NCBI GenBank assembly: GCA_021604665.1
Contig: BQJK01000001.1
Coordinates: 1,144,419 to 1,208,418 of the forward strand
DNA from: Rhodomicrobium sp.
Lineage (GTDB): Bacteria > Pseudomonadota > Alphaproteobacteria > Rhizobiales > HXMU1428-3
Length of the DNA: 64,000 nt
Reading direction: 5' to 3'
Position 1 is the stretch's first letter. Each line of letters opens with the position of its first letter. Under the pieces are notes generated by a model. That model saw only the letters and a list, made by a program, of their open reading frames with translations. It searched no databases and was not told the DNA's origin. A program made the translations under genes and the position numbers. Shown one piece after another: positions 18,297-26,203 of this stretch.

Positions 18297-18560
18297 ATGA
18301 AACTGGCTAAAACTTCAGGTGCAGCACTCGCAGCAGCCGCAGCAGCAATGATGATGAGCGGCACAGTATCAACATCAGTATCAGCACATGAAGGCGATGT
18401 TGCCTGCTACGGTGTTACAGCTTGTAAAGGCCACAGCGCCTGTAAAACTGCTGGCAACGCCTGTAAAGGCCAAAACGCATGTAAAGGCATGGGCTTTGTT
18501 AAAATGTCTAAAGAACAATGCGCAGATATCGGCGGCTCACTCGAAGAGAAAAAATCCTAG
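18297..18560 (+). CDS. bufA: Bufferin-type RiPP metallophore precursor (BufA2-like)
   Basis: The ATG at 18297 has AAGGGAG 8 nt upstream. The 87-aa precursor has a Sec signal peptide (residues 1-30, ending VSTSVSA), then a core with six cysteines at 37, 43, 49, 56, 62 and 75. The first five are spaced 6-7 residues apart within repeated A-C-K-G units. This matches the BufA2 class of periplasmic bufferin metallophores, whose cysteines are converted to thiooxazole groups by a DUF692 (MNIO) enzyme and which buffer copper. The two genes downstream encode that enzyme and its partner, which supports the call. Modification and copper binding here are inferred. Confidence 0.88.
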   Translation: MKLAKTSGAALAAAAAAMMMSGTVSTSVSAHEGDVACYGVTACKGHSACKTAGNACKGQNACKGMGFVKMSKEQCADIGGSLEEKKS

Positions 18561-18628
18561 TCTTATATAAAGTTACCCGGAATTAAAGACTTAGGGCGTT
18601 AAGCCACAAGTCCTTAACATAGAAATCC

Positions 18629-18666
18629 TCATCCGCCCCGGCCATCAATATCACCGGGGCGGATGA
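18629..18666 (+). terminator. Strong hairpin between bufA and bufB
   Basis: A perfect 13-bp stem (arms 18629-18641 and 18654-18666, core ATCCGCCCCGG/CCGGGGCGGAT) with a 12-nt loop lies 70 bp after bufA and is followed by only a short T-run. It probably acts as a partial terminator or mRNA-stabilising element, making precursor mRNA more abundant than enzyme mRNA. That role is inference. Confidence 0.75.
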
Positions 18667-18832
18667 TTTCATATCAGTGTATATTTGATTTTATCAGTTC
18701 AAATGCTTGCGCACCAAAACCTGCCCAGGCTGTGCTAAACTCACACTGCTATGCTTAGCTCTAACGCTAAAAAACTATGACCAGGCACAAAAACAAGTGC
18801 CTAAACCCACATCTCAAATCATCGGTGCCCCA

Positions 18833-19708
18833 ATGACAGACCATAAAACAACCCGCCCCCCGTTTCTCGGTTTCGGCATGGGGCTACGCACAGAGCATTA
18901 TCAGGATATACTGGACGGCACACCGCCCATCGACTGGTTCGAAATCATCTCGGAAAATTACCTCATCCCCGGCGGACGCCCCCTGCAAATCCTTGATCAA
19001 ATTGCTGAGCGCTACCCCTTGGTTATGCATGGTGTTGCTATGTCCATCGCCTCCACCCAGCCCCTGGATATGGATTATCTTGCCCAATTAAAAACCCTCG
19101 CAAAACGGGTGAAGCCAAATTGGATCTCAGATCATCTCTGCTGGACCGGCGTCCACGGCGTCAACCTCCATGATCTACTGCCCTTCCCCTACACAAAAGA
19201 AGCGCTAGACCATATCGTCACCCGGGTTAATAAAGTTCAGGATTATTTGGACGCCCCGCTGGCTCTTGAAAACGTCTCTACCTATGTCAGCTTTGAACAA
19301 TCTGAAATGACTGAGTGGGACTTTATCGCAGAATTAACAAAGCGCACCGGCTGCTGGCTGCTGCTCGATGTAAATAACGTCTTCGTCTCCGCCTTCAACC
19401 ATGAGTTTGACGCGCTGGATTTCATCAACGGCATACCAGAAGACAGGGTCATCCAGTTCCACATGGCCGGCCATAGCGATCATGAAACTTATATCGTCGA
19501 TACACACGATGCCCCTATCCGCGATGAAGTCTGGGAGTTATACCGCGCCTGCCTGAAGCGCTTTGGCCACGTATCCACCATCGTTGAGCGTGATGATAAT
19601 ATCCCCCCCTTAAGTGAGATGCTGCCAGAGTTGGAAAAAATCCGCAGCATCGCTCTGGAAATACACCCGGAGCTGAAAGCAACGCACGAAGTGAAAGAAA
19701 GCGCTTAA
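18833..19708 (+). CDS. bufB: DUF692 multinuclear iron oxidase (MNIO), bufferin maturation
   Basis: A 291-aa TIM-barrel-type DUF692 protein, the multinuclear non-heme iron enzyme that oxidises cysteines in the precursor peptide. The ATG at 18833 gives the family N-terminus FLGFGMGLRTEHYQDIL; the frame is open from a TTG at 18707. Conserved metal-ligand regions are visible: VMHGVAMSI, SDHLCWTG, LENVSTYV, LLLDVNNVFVSAFNH, HMAGHSDH and TIVERDDNIPPL. It follows bufA after a hairpin and precedes the DUF2063 partner by 47 bp, the conserved buf order. Confidence 0.92.
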   Translation: MTDHKTTRPPFLGFGMGLRTEHYQDILDGTPPIDWFEIISENYLIPGGRPLQILDQIAERYPLVMHGVAMSIASTQPLDMDYLAQLKTLAKRVKPNWISDHLCWTGVHGVNLHDLLPFPYTKEALDHIVTRVNKVQDYLDAPLALENVSTYVSFEQSEMTEWDFIAELTKRTGCWLLLDVNNVFVSAFNHEFDALDFINGIPEDRVIQFHMAGHSDHETYIVDTHDAPIRDEVWELYRACLKRFGHVSTIVERDDNIPPLSEMLPELEKIRSIALEIHPELKATHEVKESA

Positions 19709-19755
19709 GGGCGCTCTAAAAATCAGGCAACAAATGAGAATAAAGAGACCGAAAA

Positions 19756-20538
19756 ATGACCAGCTCATTTGAAGACTTTCAAACCAAATTCATGCAAGCC
19801 GTATTGAGCGATGATGACAGCATACTCGCCGATGTTAAAGACAGCTCCAAAGAAAACCGCCGCACATTACTGGGCGTTTATCGCCATGCCTATGGCGCAA
19901 GGCTGGAAGAATTCCTGATCAATGACTTCCCCATCACCTACGCCTATCTAGGCGAAGAAAACTTCTCAGCCCTTGCCACCTCATATGCCGCCGCCCACCC
20001 CTCAGACAGCCCAAACGCCAGATGGTATGGCCGCCATCTGCCATCCCATGCAACGCGCCAATCAGCCAATCAAAACAACCCCGAGATTGCCGAACTAATT
20101 GCGCTTGAGCTTGCCCTCAACAGCGCCTTTGATGCTGCAGATCTAGCCCCCCTTGGGCTTAATGATCTTGCCGCATTGCCGCCAGAAGCCTGGCCGGAAA
20201 TGACCTTCGCCCCCCACCCCTCCATTAGTCGCATCAGCCAGAAAACCAACGCCGCTGAGATTTGGGCCGCCTTAAGCAAAGAGCAATCACCCCCGGAATC
20301 TTTAAAACAACCAGATCCTGTAGAGCTAATCATTTGGCGCGGTGAAGGCCTTGCCCGCTACCGCCCCCTGGCCTATGACGAAGCGATGATTTGGGATGAA
20401 GCCATGAAAGGCGCAAATTTTGCCGCCCTGTGCGAAATGCTAGGTACCTATTGGCCACAAGAAGAAGCATCTATAAAAGCCGCCGGATATCTCCAAACCT
20501 GGCTCACTTCAGAATTTCTGATAGATCCTAAAACTTAA
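19756..20538 (+). CDS. bufC: DUF2063 protein, bufferin maturation partner
   Basis: A 260-aa cytosolic protein with the DUF2063 N-terminal domain (residues about 5-100), seen in FEDFQTKFMQAVL, NRRTLLGVYRHAYGARL and LINDFPITYAYLGEENF. In known MNIO systems this protein contains the precursor-recognition element and forms a complex with the DUF692 enzyme. The C-terminal half ends in the usual EALQ-like EASIKAAGYLQTWL helix. Start ATG at 19756; no strong ribosome-binding site. No DoxX-type membrane gene follows, unlike some buf operons. Confidence 0.88.
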   Translation: MTSSFEDFQTKFMQAVLSDDDSILADVKDSSKENRRTLLGVYRHAYGARLEEFLINDFPITYAYLGEENFSALATSYAAAHPSDSPNARWYGRHLPSHATRQSANQNNPEIAELIALELALNSAFDAADLAPLGLNDLAALPPEAWPEMTFAPHPSISRISQKTNAAEIWAALSKEQSPPESLKQPDPVELIIWRGEGLARYRPLAYDEAMIWDEAMKGANFAALCEMLGTYWPQEEASIKAAGYLQTWLTSEFLIDPKT

Positions 20539-20698
20539 CCATACCAATCAAAATACGCCGCCAAGCGACACAAACAGTTGGGCTTTCAACATAATTTTGG
20601 CACCTTGTCCCATAACATTGTGCAATGAAGCCAGCTGGTCACCACTAGTTTGGCCGCTTCCCCAATTCAGGGGGCACATTTTTTTAAGGGAGATAATC

Positions 20699-20905
20699 AT
20701 GGCTGTATTAAAAGTCATCGAAGTAATGGCCAGCTCAAAGAAAAGCTGGGAAGACGCCGCAATGACTGCTGTTAAGCGGACCTCCAAAACAGTGAAGAAC
20801 ATTCGCTCAGTTTGGGTTCAGGATCAAAGCATCAATCTGGATAAAAAAGGCGATGTTGCTGAATATCGCGTAACAACAAAAATCACCTTTGAAGTCGGCA
20901 AATAG
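20699..20905 (+). CDS. Dodecin family flavin-binding protein
   Basis: Dodecin forms a hollow dodecamer that binds flavins (or CoA). The 68-aa length is exact for the family, and the sequence shows the conserved beta strand VLKVIEVMASSKKSWEDAA, the helix AVKRTSKTVKNI, and WVQDQSI...YRVTTKITFEV. The ATG at 20699 has AAGGGAG upstream. It follows bufC by 160 bp and probably has its own promoter; a link to the bufferin system is not implied. Confidence 0.93.
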   Translation: MAVLKVIEVMASSKKSWEDAAMTAVKRTSKTVKNIRSVWVQDQSINLDKKGDVAEYRVTTKITFEVGK

Positions 20906-20946
20906 CCCACCGATCTAAAGCTAGCAGCCGCCCCCACTAGTTCAGG

Positions 20947-21450
20947 TTACTTTTTACCTGAGGGGGCGAGCCCAGCCGGCACATCATAAAAAATCAATTC
21001 AAATTCATCCAGCGGCTCTTTCTCCAGCCCATCACCCTTCAGCGCTTGCGTTTTTAGAGGCGGGCGAAACTCCGCAATCATCGGAAATCCCTTTTTTATT
21101 TTATGGGAGGCGATGTTCAAAGAATTATTCAGCCTCGTCGTATAAGGCAATTCATAAGCCCGCGGCCGCTGCCCACTTATCCCCAGCGCCATATCATGCC
21201 CCCAGAGATAAACCTTATTCGGCGCATCAATATAAATCGCCACGACCTGCATTTTATCTGGCCGCTCATAGCTGGTTGGCCAACCCATAAAATCTGGCAG
21301 CGAGTGATATGCCACATAAAAAAAGCTGGAGACAAACAAAACCAACAACCCTTTCACCACCCAATGAAAGCGCGTGTAAACCAGCATCACCAAGAGCAGA
21401 GCCCCTAGCACAACATATGAAGAGACCAACCCAAAACTATCCAGCACCAT
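20947..21450 (-). CDS. Membrane-anchored protein of unknown family
   Basis: A 167-aa protein with two N-terminal hydrophobic segments (about residues 8-25 and 32-50) and a soluble C-terminal domain with the stretches KMQVVAIYIDAPNKVYLWGHD and RAYELPYTTRLNNSLNIASHKIKKG. I do not recognise a family. It is the last gene of a run with an ExbD-like and an ExbB-like gene (31-bp gap), so it probably belongs to that envelope machine. GAGG precedes the start. Confidence 0.72.
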   Translation of the reverse strand: MVLDSFGLVSSYVVLGALLLVMLVYTRFHWVVKGLLVLFVSSFFYVAYHSLPDFMGWPTSYERPDKMQVVAIYIDAPNKVYLWGHDMALGISGQRPRAYELPYTTRLNNSLNIASHKIKKGFPMIAEFRPPLKTQALKGDGLEKEPLDEFELIFYDVPAGLAPSGKK

Positions 21451-21480
21451 GATGCAACCTCATCTTTGTTTTCCCTTCAG

Positions 21481-22116
21481 CTAGCCCTGATCAGCGCCAT
21501 TGGTAAACACCACCAACCGCCTCGGCTTTTTATCCATTTTCTTTAAGCGACCATCGATCCCCAGCGTAAAATTAACCACAGTCTTTTCAACGCCTTTGCT
21601 CTCAAGAATTACTTTATCATCCAGAATGACCTTATAATCCGGCCGCAATTTAAAAATCTTCACATCAGCTTCTACCGGCTTATGTGTCTTCGATTTATAA
21701 TAATGCAGGTTCACCGTATAGCGCCCAGGATACACCCCGCGAATGGTCACAATCTCCTGGTTCAGCGGGTTCTCAATCATCTCATCATCAACCATAACCT
21801 TATCGTCATCCATGCCCCTGTCATCCCGGTCAAGATGCAAAAGCCCAACCTCTCTCTGGCGAAACCACAGCTTCTTACCCAGCGGGTCCTCCACCCAAAC
21901 ATCAATATCGTCAGGGCTATAATCCTTCCAGGTAACAGTGATGACGAAATAAGCCTTAATCTCAACCTCAGCATCTTTCGATGTGGGATTAATGAAAATG
22001 ATCGCAATGAAGAACAACAGCGATATCCCAAGCAGTGAATTAAAAAGCAGATCACTAAACGGGTCAGCACCGCCGCCGCCCGGTCTCTTCCCACCTGTGC
22101 CTGCTCGTATCGCCAT
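21481..22116 (-). CDS. ExbD-like protein with a DUF2135-like periplasmic domain
   Basis: A 211-aa protein. The N-terminus is glycine-rich and cytoplasmic, then one transmembrane helix (about residues 19-42) begins with PFSDLLFN. The Asp22 position in that helix aligns with the proton-relay Asp of ExbD/TolR (PF-x-D pattern). The periplasmic part (55-200) is not the usual ExbD or OmpA domain: it shows ITVTWKDYSPDDIDVWVEDPLGKK and DRDDRGMDDDK acidic patches and REVTIRG-like IVTIRGVYPGRYTVNLHYY, reminiscent of the calcium-binding-like DUF2135/YfaP fold (inference). It starts 3 bp after the ExbB-like stop, so the two are coupled. Confidence 0.72.
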   Translation of the reverse strand: MAIRAGTGGKRPGGGGADPFSDLLFNSLLGISLLFFIAIIFINPTSKDAEVEIKAYFVITVTWKDYSPDDIDVWVEDPLGKKLWFRQREVGLLHLDRDDRGMDDDKVMVDDEMIENPLNQEIVTIRGVYPGRYTVNLHYYKSKTHKPVEADVKIFKLRPDYKVILDDKVILESKGVEKTVVNFTLGIDGRLKKMDKKPRRLVVFTNGADQG

Positions 22117-22119
22117 GGG

Positions 22120-22944
22120 CTATACCAGCCCCTCTTCTGCAGCGGTCTTCTTGGAGACAGCTCTCGTCTCACCCCCGCACAAAGTTGCACTGGTCAAAGC
22201 AAGCTTGCCATCATCTGAGAGGCGAATGAGCGCCGCAATCACCCCTTCAATGTTACGGCTTAATAATTGATGCTGAACCCCAAGCAGCGTTGAAGCAACA
22301 AGCCCAGCAAAGGTGGTGTAAAGCGCGGTGCCCATGCCCGTACTCATGGTGATCAATAATTCCTGTATATTCTCTTCAGTCGGGCTGGGGCCAGACACAA
22401 AAGATTGCAGCATCATGATAAAGCCAATGATCGTACCAATCAGCCCAAGCCGTATCAGCACATCAATCACAAAATTACCAAGCTCTAAGGGCGACCTGAG
22501 CTTATCGACATATATTTCAAAAATATAATTCGCCTGATCAATACCGCGCCGCTCAGCCGCATTTGCGCTGGTCGCTGCTGCCATCTCATTCACATACTGA
22601 TCAACCAGCCCATCCCTATCCGGCTCTACACCAGTCTCATTCCCTTGATCATTAACGCCGCCAATACGCTGGCCATCAAGCAATTCAGCTGACCGCAACA
22701 ACAATCCACTGCTGCGAAACAAATAAAGCGCGCAATGCAAACTGGCCGCTAGGAACACAAACGCTATCACAAGAGAGATCATGCTCCTGTCCCCCTCCAG
22801 TACCTTTTGAAGATACCCCTCCCGCACCAGCGCATAAAAGGCAAACAGGATAATGTTGAACAAAACCAGCCACAGCAGAAACGACGCATAGGGCGGCTGC
22901 GCCCGCTCATCAGAGATTTGAATTTTCCGAAACTTAGTCATCAA
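22120..22944 (-). CDS. MotA/TolQ/ExbB-family proton channel protein
   Basis: A 274-aa inner-membrane protein with four hydrophobic segments: about residues 21-41, 54-77, 160-182 and 197-222. The last two carry the ExbB/TolQ hallmarks GLIGTIIGFIMMLQ and STGMGTALYTTFAGLVASTLLG, including the channel threonines. The cytoplasmic region between TM2 and TM3 (about 90-150) contains an acidic, low-complexity stretch. It is coupled to the ExbD-like gene downstream. No tonB, tolB, pal or flagellar genes are nearby, so the pair is a dedicated ion-driven machine of unknown output. Confidence 0.82.
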   Translation of the reverse strand: MMTKFRKIQISDERAQPPYASFLLWLVLFNIILFAFYALVREGYLQKVLEGDRSMISLVIAFVFLAASLHCALYLFRSSGLLLRSAELLDGQRIGGVNDQGNETGVEPDRDGLVDQYVNEMAAATSANAAERRGIDQANYIFEIYVDKLRSPLELGNFVIDVLIRLGLIGTIIGFIMMLQSFVSGPSPTEENIQELLITMSTGMGTALYTTFAGLVASTLLGVQHQLLSRNIEGVIAALIRLSDDGKLALTSATLCGGETRAVSKKTAAEEGLV

Positions 22945-22954
22945 GCCCCCTTCT

Positions 22955-23560
22955 TTATTTCAATAAAAAAGCCGCTTCACCCATTTCGGCGTAGCGACTT
23001 TTAACAATCTTTAAGCCATCAAACTGGCGCCGTGCTTCGTTAAACATCAGCGGCAATGTGGAGTTGGTCGAACCAATATAGTTCAAATAGGTCTCAGCTT
23101 GCTGGCTCCCGGCCTTGGTCGCCAGATGATACCAGCCCACAGATTTGGCAACATTCCGTGGTACACCATGCCCGCTCCAATACATCTGCCCCAGATTAAT
23201 CTGTGCCGGAATATACCCCTCCAGCGCCGCTTTAAGATACCAGCGCGCCGCTTCATATTGGTCACGCTCAACACCAAAGCCCAAATAGTAAAGATTGCCA
23301 ATCACAACCTGCGCTTCTTTACTGCCAGCCTGCGCCTCAGAAATATACTGGTCATAAGCAACCCCATAATACCCCTCAGCAAGGTTTGCGCGTCCATCCC
23401 TGTTATGGAGATAAATCTGAAAACAACCATAAACCAGAGCAACAGCAAAAACCCCGGCAAGCGGGCCTGCAACATAGGGCCGCTGGCCCCATTGCAAAAA
23501 ACGGGGAGCGCCCGGTAGGGAATTGAAAAATTTAACCACCCCAGAAGGGAGCTTGATCAT
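22955..23560 (-). CDS. Membrane-anchored Sel1-repeat protein, copy 1
   Basis: A 201-aa protein with one N-terminal membrane segment (about residues 28-48, GPLAGVFAVALVYGCFQIYL) and a periplasmic set of Sel1 repeats: AQVVIGNLYYLGFGVERDQ, AARWYLKAALEGY-PAQINLGQMYWSGHGVP, and VGWYHLATKAGSQQAETYL. It ends 10 bp before the ExbB-like gene, so it heads the same operon. It is a close paralogue of the next gene upstream, with the same ends (SRYAEMGEAAFLLK here). Confidence 0.82.
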   Translation of the reverse strand: MIKLPSGVVKFFNSLPGAPRFLQWGQRPYVAGPLAGVFAVALVYGCFQIYLHNRDGRANLAEGYYGVAYDQYISEAQAGSKEAQVVIGNLYYLGFGVERDQYEAARWYLKAALEGYIPAQINLGQMYWSGHGVPRNVAKSVGWYHLATKAGSQQAETYLNYIGSTNSTLPLMFNEARRQFDGLKIVKSRYAEMGEAAFLLK

Positions 23561-23730
23561 TTAATTACCCATCTAATCATCTTCTACTCATCACCTTTCA
23601 AAACTCAGCCTGATTTCGGTGCCAACACTTATAGTCATTCAATATAAGCCATGCAGAAATAGAGGTCCAACCAACTCATAACCCCCTACAATGAACCATT
23701 CCATTATGAGAGCTATCAACCTAAGGTAGT

Positions 23731-24282
23731 TTACTCCACCAGGAACCGCGCTGCCCCCAGCCTGTTATAACGGCGGCGCACAGTTTCAAGGTTTGCAAAA
23801 GCCCGCTTCGCCGCACTCATTTGGTTCGGGGTAATGGAGATACGCCGCTGCATAAAGTTTAGTTGCGCCGCTGCCTGCGCATCACCAGATTTTGCCGCCA
23901 GACTATACCAGCCAAAGGCATAATCAGCGCGGGGCGGCACCCCAGCGCCGCTCATATAAACAGCGGCAAGATTAAGTTGCGCTGGCACATAGCCTTGCAA
24001 GGCAGCTTTAAGATACCAGCGTGGCGCTTCTGGTAAATTTTGCTCAACCCCGAGCCCCAACCGATAGAGATTACCAATCACCGTTTGCGCCGGGGCCTCC
24101 CCAGCGATCGCCGCACTAATATATTGAGAATAAGCTACCCCATAGCGCCCAGCCTGCAAATTCGCCGGCCCGCTTTGTGTATAGGGAAACAGCACCACTG
24201 CCAAAACTATGATGAAAAGCCCCACCAAAGAGAAGCAGCTCAACCGTTTATGGCACCTCATGAAAGCTAAAATCTTCTGCAA
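23731..24282 (-). CDS. Membrane-anchored Sel1-repeat protein, copy 2
   Basis: A 183-aa protein with a membrane anchor (about residues 15-33) and Sel1 repeats nearly superimposable on those of the neighbouring gene: AQTVIGNLYRLGLGVEQNL, RWYLKAALQGYVPAQLNLA and FGWYSLAAKSGDAQAAAQLN. The C-terminal RRRYNRLGAARFLVE also matches. Identity is clear over the whole length, so these are tandem duplicates that have diverged. It is 170 bp upstream of copy 1 and may have its own promoter. Confidence 0.8.
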   Translation of the reverse strand: MQKILAFMRCHKRLSCFSLVGLFIIVLAVVLFPYTQSGPANLQAGRYGVAYSQYISAAIAGEAPAQTVIGNLYRLGLGVEQNLPEAPRWYLKAALQGYVPAQLNLAAVYMSGAGVPPRADYAFGWYSLAAKSGDAQAAAQLNFMQRRISITPNQMSAAKRAFANLETVRRRYNRLGAARFLVE

Positions 24283-24646
24283 TCACCCCACCTCTCCAAA
24301 TCAACAAACAACAATCAACGTGATTATAGTCGGTATGAATAAATGAAGTTATGACGGTAAAGGCAGAGCCAGCATTTGGCTAATTTTTGAATAATGTAAA
24401 ACAATCACTCAATTCACCTCTCAACCGAAATCAGAGCCAAGCAGCAAATCTTGCAAATTCCTGACTAGGCGCAGTGAACAGACCTGACAAATAAACGAAA
24501 TTTTATAATAGGCACCACTTATACATCAGGCACCACGCACAACAGGCACAACTGTCAGTTTAGATCCTGATACCGATAGGTAAGACCAAAACGGAGAGAA
24601 GAAAGGGCAGCAAATAACGAGCCAGAAAAGGTCTAAGCCTCTTAAA
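24283..24646. other. Intergenic region without a convincing gene
   Basis: About 360 bp. No domain-bearing frame, repeat or RNA fold was recognised. It presumably contains the promoter of the Sel1/ExbBD cluster. Confidence 0.45.
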
Positions 24647-25279
24647 TTAGTTAGCCCCGACAGCCACTGCAGAAGCCGGGAATAAAACCTCACTCGCTGG
24701 TGGCAGTTCAGCCAATTTTTCCTGCACCATGGTCGCATTCGCCGGGTAGTTGCCCTTAAACTTCAGCGCCACAGAGCGCTCACCAATACCAGCATTGCCA
24801 GTGCGAACAATAAGATCACGCCAGCCGCTAGTGCCATGCGGTGACACCATCACCGGCTTTTTCACCCGCTGAATTGTCGCCATATTACGAAAACCATTCG
24901 GTGTTTTAGAGAACAGCACCATGCGGCAGCCGGTAGAAATACACCACTCAGCCCCTTCGAAATAAACCAGCGCTTCCCCCTGCCCATCACCATTCAAATC
25001 AACACCAACAATCTGCTGCGCACCACCAGTAATTTTCGTAGTTATACGATAGCGGTGAATCGCCTTTTTCAGATCAGCCTGATTAATCGAGGTTTTAACA
25101 GAGCGCATTTCAGCAGCCATGGCTTGTTTATCAGTTGAAGTTTCACCAAACAGTTTTATCGGGCTATTGCTGGCAGTGTCATTGGTCAGCCCATTGCCGC
25201 CATTATTATTGCTGCACCCGCTAAGCCCAAGCAATGCCAAGCCAGCTAAAAGCAGAGAACAGCTCTTAAAGGGCGCCAT
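24647..25279 (-). CDS. FG-GAP/VCBS-like lipoprotein
   Basis: A 210-aa lipoprotein. The signal peptide ends in the lipobox LGLSGC, followed by an Asn/Gly-rich linker. The mature domain contains VGVDLNGDGQGEALVYFEGAEWCISTGC, a calcium-binding-like D-x-N-G-D-G-x-x-E loop seen in FG-GAP/VCBS repeats and dockerins, and HGTSGWRDLIVRTG, which often follows in short VCBS-like lipoproteins. The ATG at 25279 has GAGGAGG about 12 nt upstream. It is co-oriented with the Sel1/ExbBD cluster but 360 bp away. Confidence 0.7.
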   Translation of the reverse strand: MAPFKSCSLLLAGLALLGLSGCSNNNGGNGLTNDTASNSPIKLFGETSTDKQAMAAEMRSVKTSINQADLKKAIHRYRITTKITGGAQQIVGVDLNGDGQGEALVYFEGAEWCISTGCRMVLFSKTPNGFRNMATIQRVKKPVMVSPHGTSGWRDLIVRTGNAGIGERSVALKFKGNYPANATMVQEKLAELPPASEVLFPASAVAVGAN

Positions 25280-25736
25280 AAGACCAACACACCTCCTCAT
25301 GCAAAACCTGTAAACAAACATCCCCATCTCCTAAGTCAATTGGAGCAAACTAAAACTAATCACCGCTCAGTTTCCTTTCAACTATACCCCGAAAACGGAG
25401 AAAATGCGACCAACCAGCACGCTTACCACTTTAACGAGTAATTCATCCCCAAGCTGACACCAAAATAGTGTTCAAATTTCTTAGATCTACATTTTAGTTG
25501 GTGAAGTTTCATCATTTGATCACAATCAGCTATTAATAACTTTCAAATTGAAACCCACTAGTATAATCAGGTGTATTCCTATTTAACATCGCAGACTATG
25601 TAGCAAAACACGGCACCAAAAATCCAAGCCACGCAACGGCCGCATATACCAACTCACCGTAAAATTACCGGCTCCCCCAAAGAGCAGCAGGACTAGTTTC
25701 AAAACATAAATTCAGCCTTAAAAGAGGAGCCCCCCA
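25280..25736. other. Divergent promoter region before iorA
   Basis: About 460 bp between a divergent lipoprotein and the molybdenum hydroxylase operon. AT-rich in its middle. AAGAGGAG at 25721-25728 is the ribosome-binding site of iorA. No clear operator was recognised. Confidence 0.45.
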
Positions 25737-26198
25737 ATGCCTCAAACAATCACCATCAATGGCAAAGAGCGGCAGGTTGATGCCGCAGATGACACCCCCT
25801 TATTATGGATCATCCGTGATGAGCTCAATTTAACCGGAACAAAATTTGGTTGCGGCGTCGCGGCCTGCGGTGCTTGCACCATCCATGTAGATGGCCAGCC
25901 CATGCGCTCCTGCCAGGCCCGCCTCTCCATGGTCAGAGGCAAAAACATAACCACCATCGAAGGCATCGAGGGCAAAGCCGCCACTGCCGTTCAATCAGCA
26001 TGGCGCGAACTAAATGTAGTTCAATGCGGCTATTGCCAATCCGGCCAGATCATGTCTGCCATCGCCTTATTAGAGGACAACAAAAACCCCAGCGATGCAG
26101 AAATAGATAGCGCCATGTCCGGCAATGCTTGCCGCTGCGCAACCTATCAGCGCATTCGCAAAGCCATCCACCTCGCCGCAGAAAAACTTGAGGCTTAA
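25737..26198 (+). CDS. iorA: (2Fe-2S) subunit of molybdenum hydroxylase (IorA-like)
   Basis: The 153-aa small subunit of a xanthine-oxidase-family enzyme carries two [2Fe-2S] clusters. The plant-ferredoxin-type cluster is bound by CGVAACGACTIHVDG with a later Cys in MRSC; the second uses CGYCQSGQIM and CRCATYQRI. It resembles the alpha subunit of isoquinoline 1-oxidoreductase and aldehyde or nicotinate dehydrogenases. It lies 5 bp before the large subunit. No FAD-binding medium subunit is encoded, so electrons probably go to a cytochrome or other acceptor, as in the Ior class. Confidence 0.9.
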   Translation: MPQTITINGKERQVDAADDTPLLWIIRDELNLTGTKFGCGVAACGACTIHVDGQPMRSCQARLSMVRGKNITTIEGIEGKAATAVQSAWRELNVVQCGYCQSGQIMSAIALLEDNKNPSDAEIDSAMSGNACRCATYQRIRKAIHLAAEKLEA

Positions 26199-26203
26199 AA
26201 CAA

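Noticed and set aside
24526-24738. 70-codon frame overlapping the FG-GAP lipoprotein end
   Set aside because: Shadow frame of the lipoprotein, Trp-rich, no start signal.
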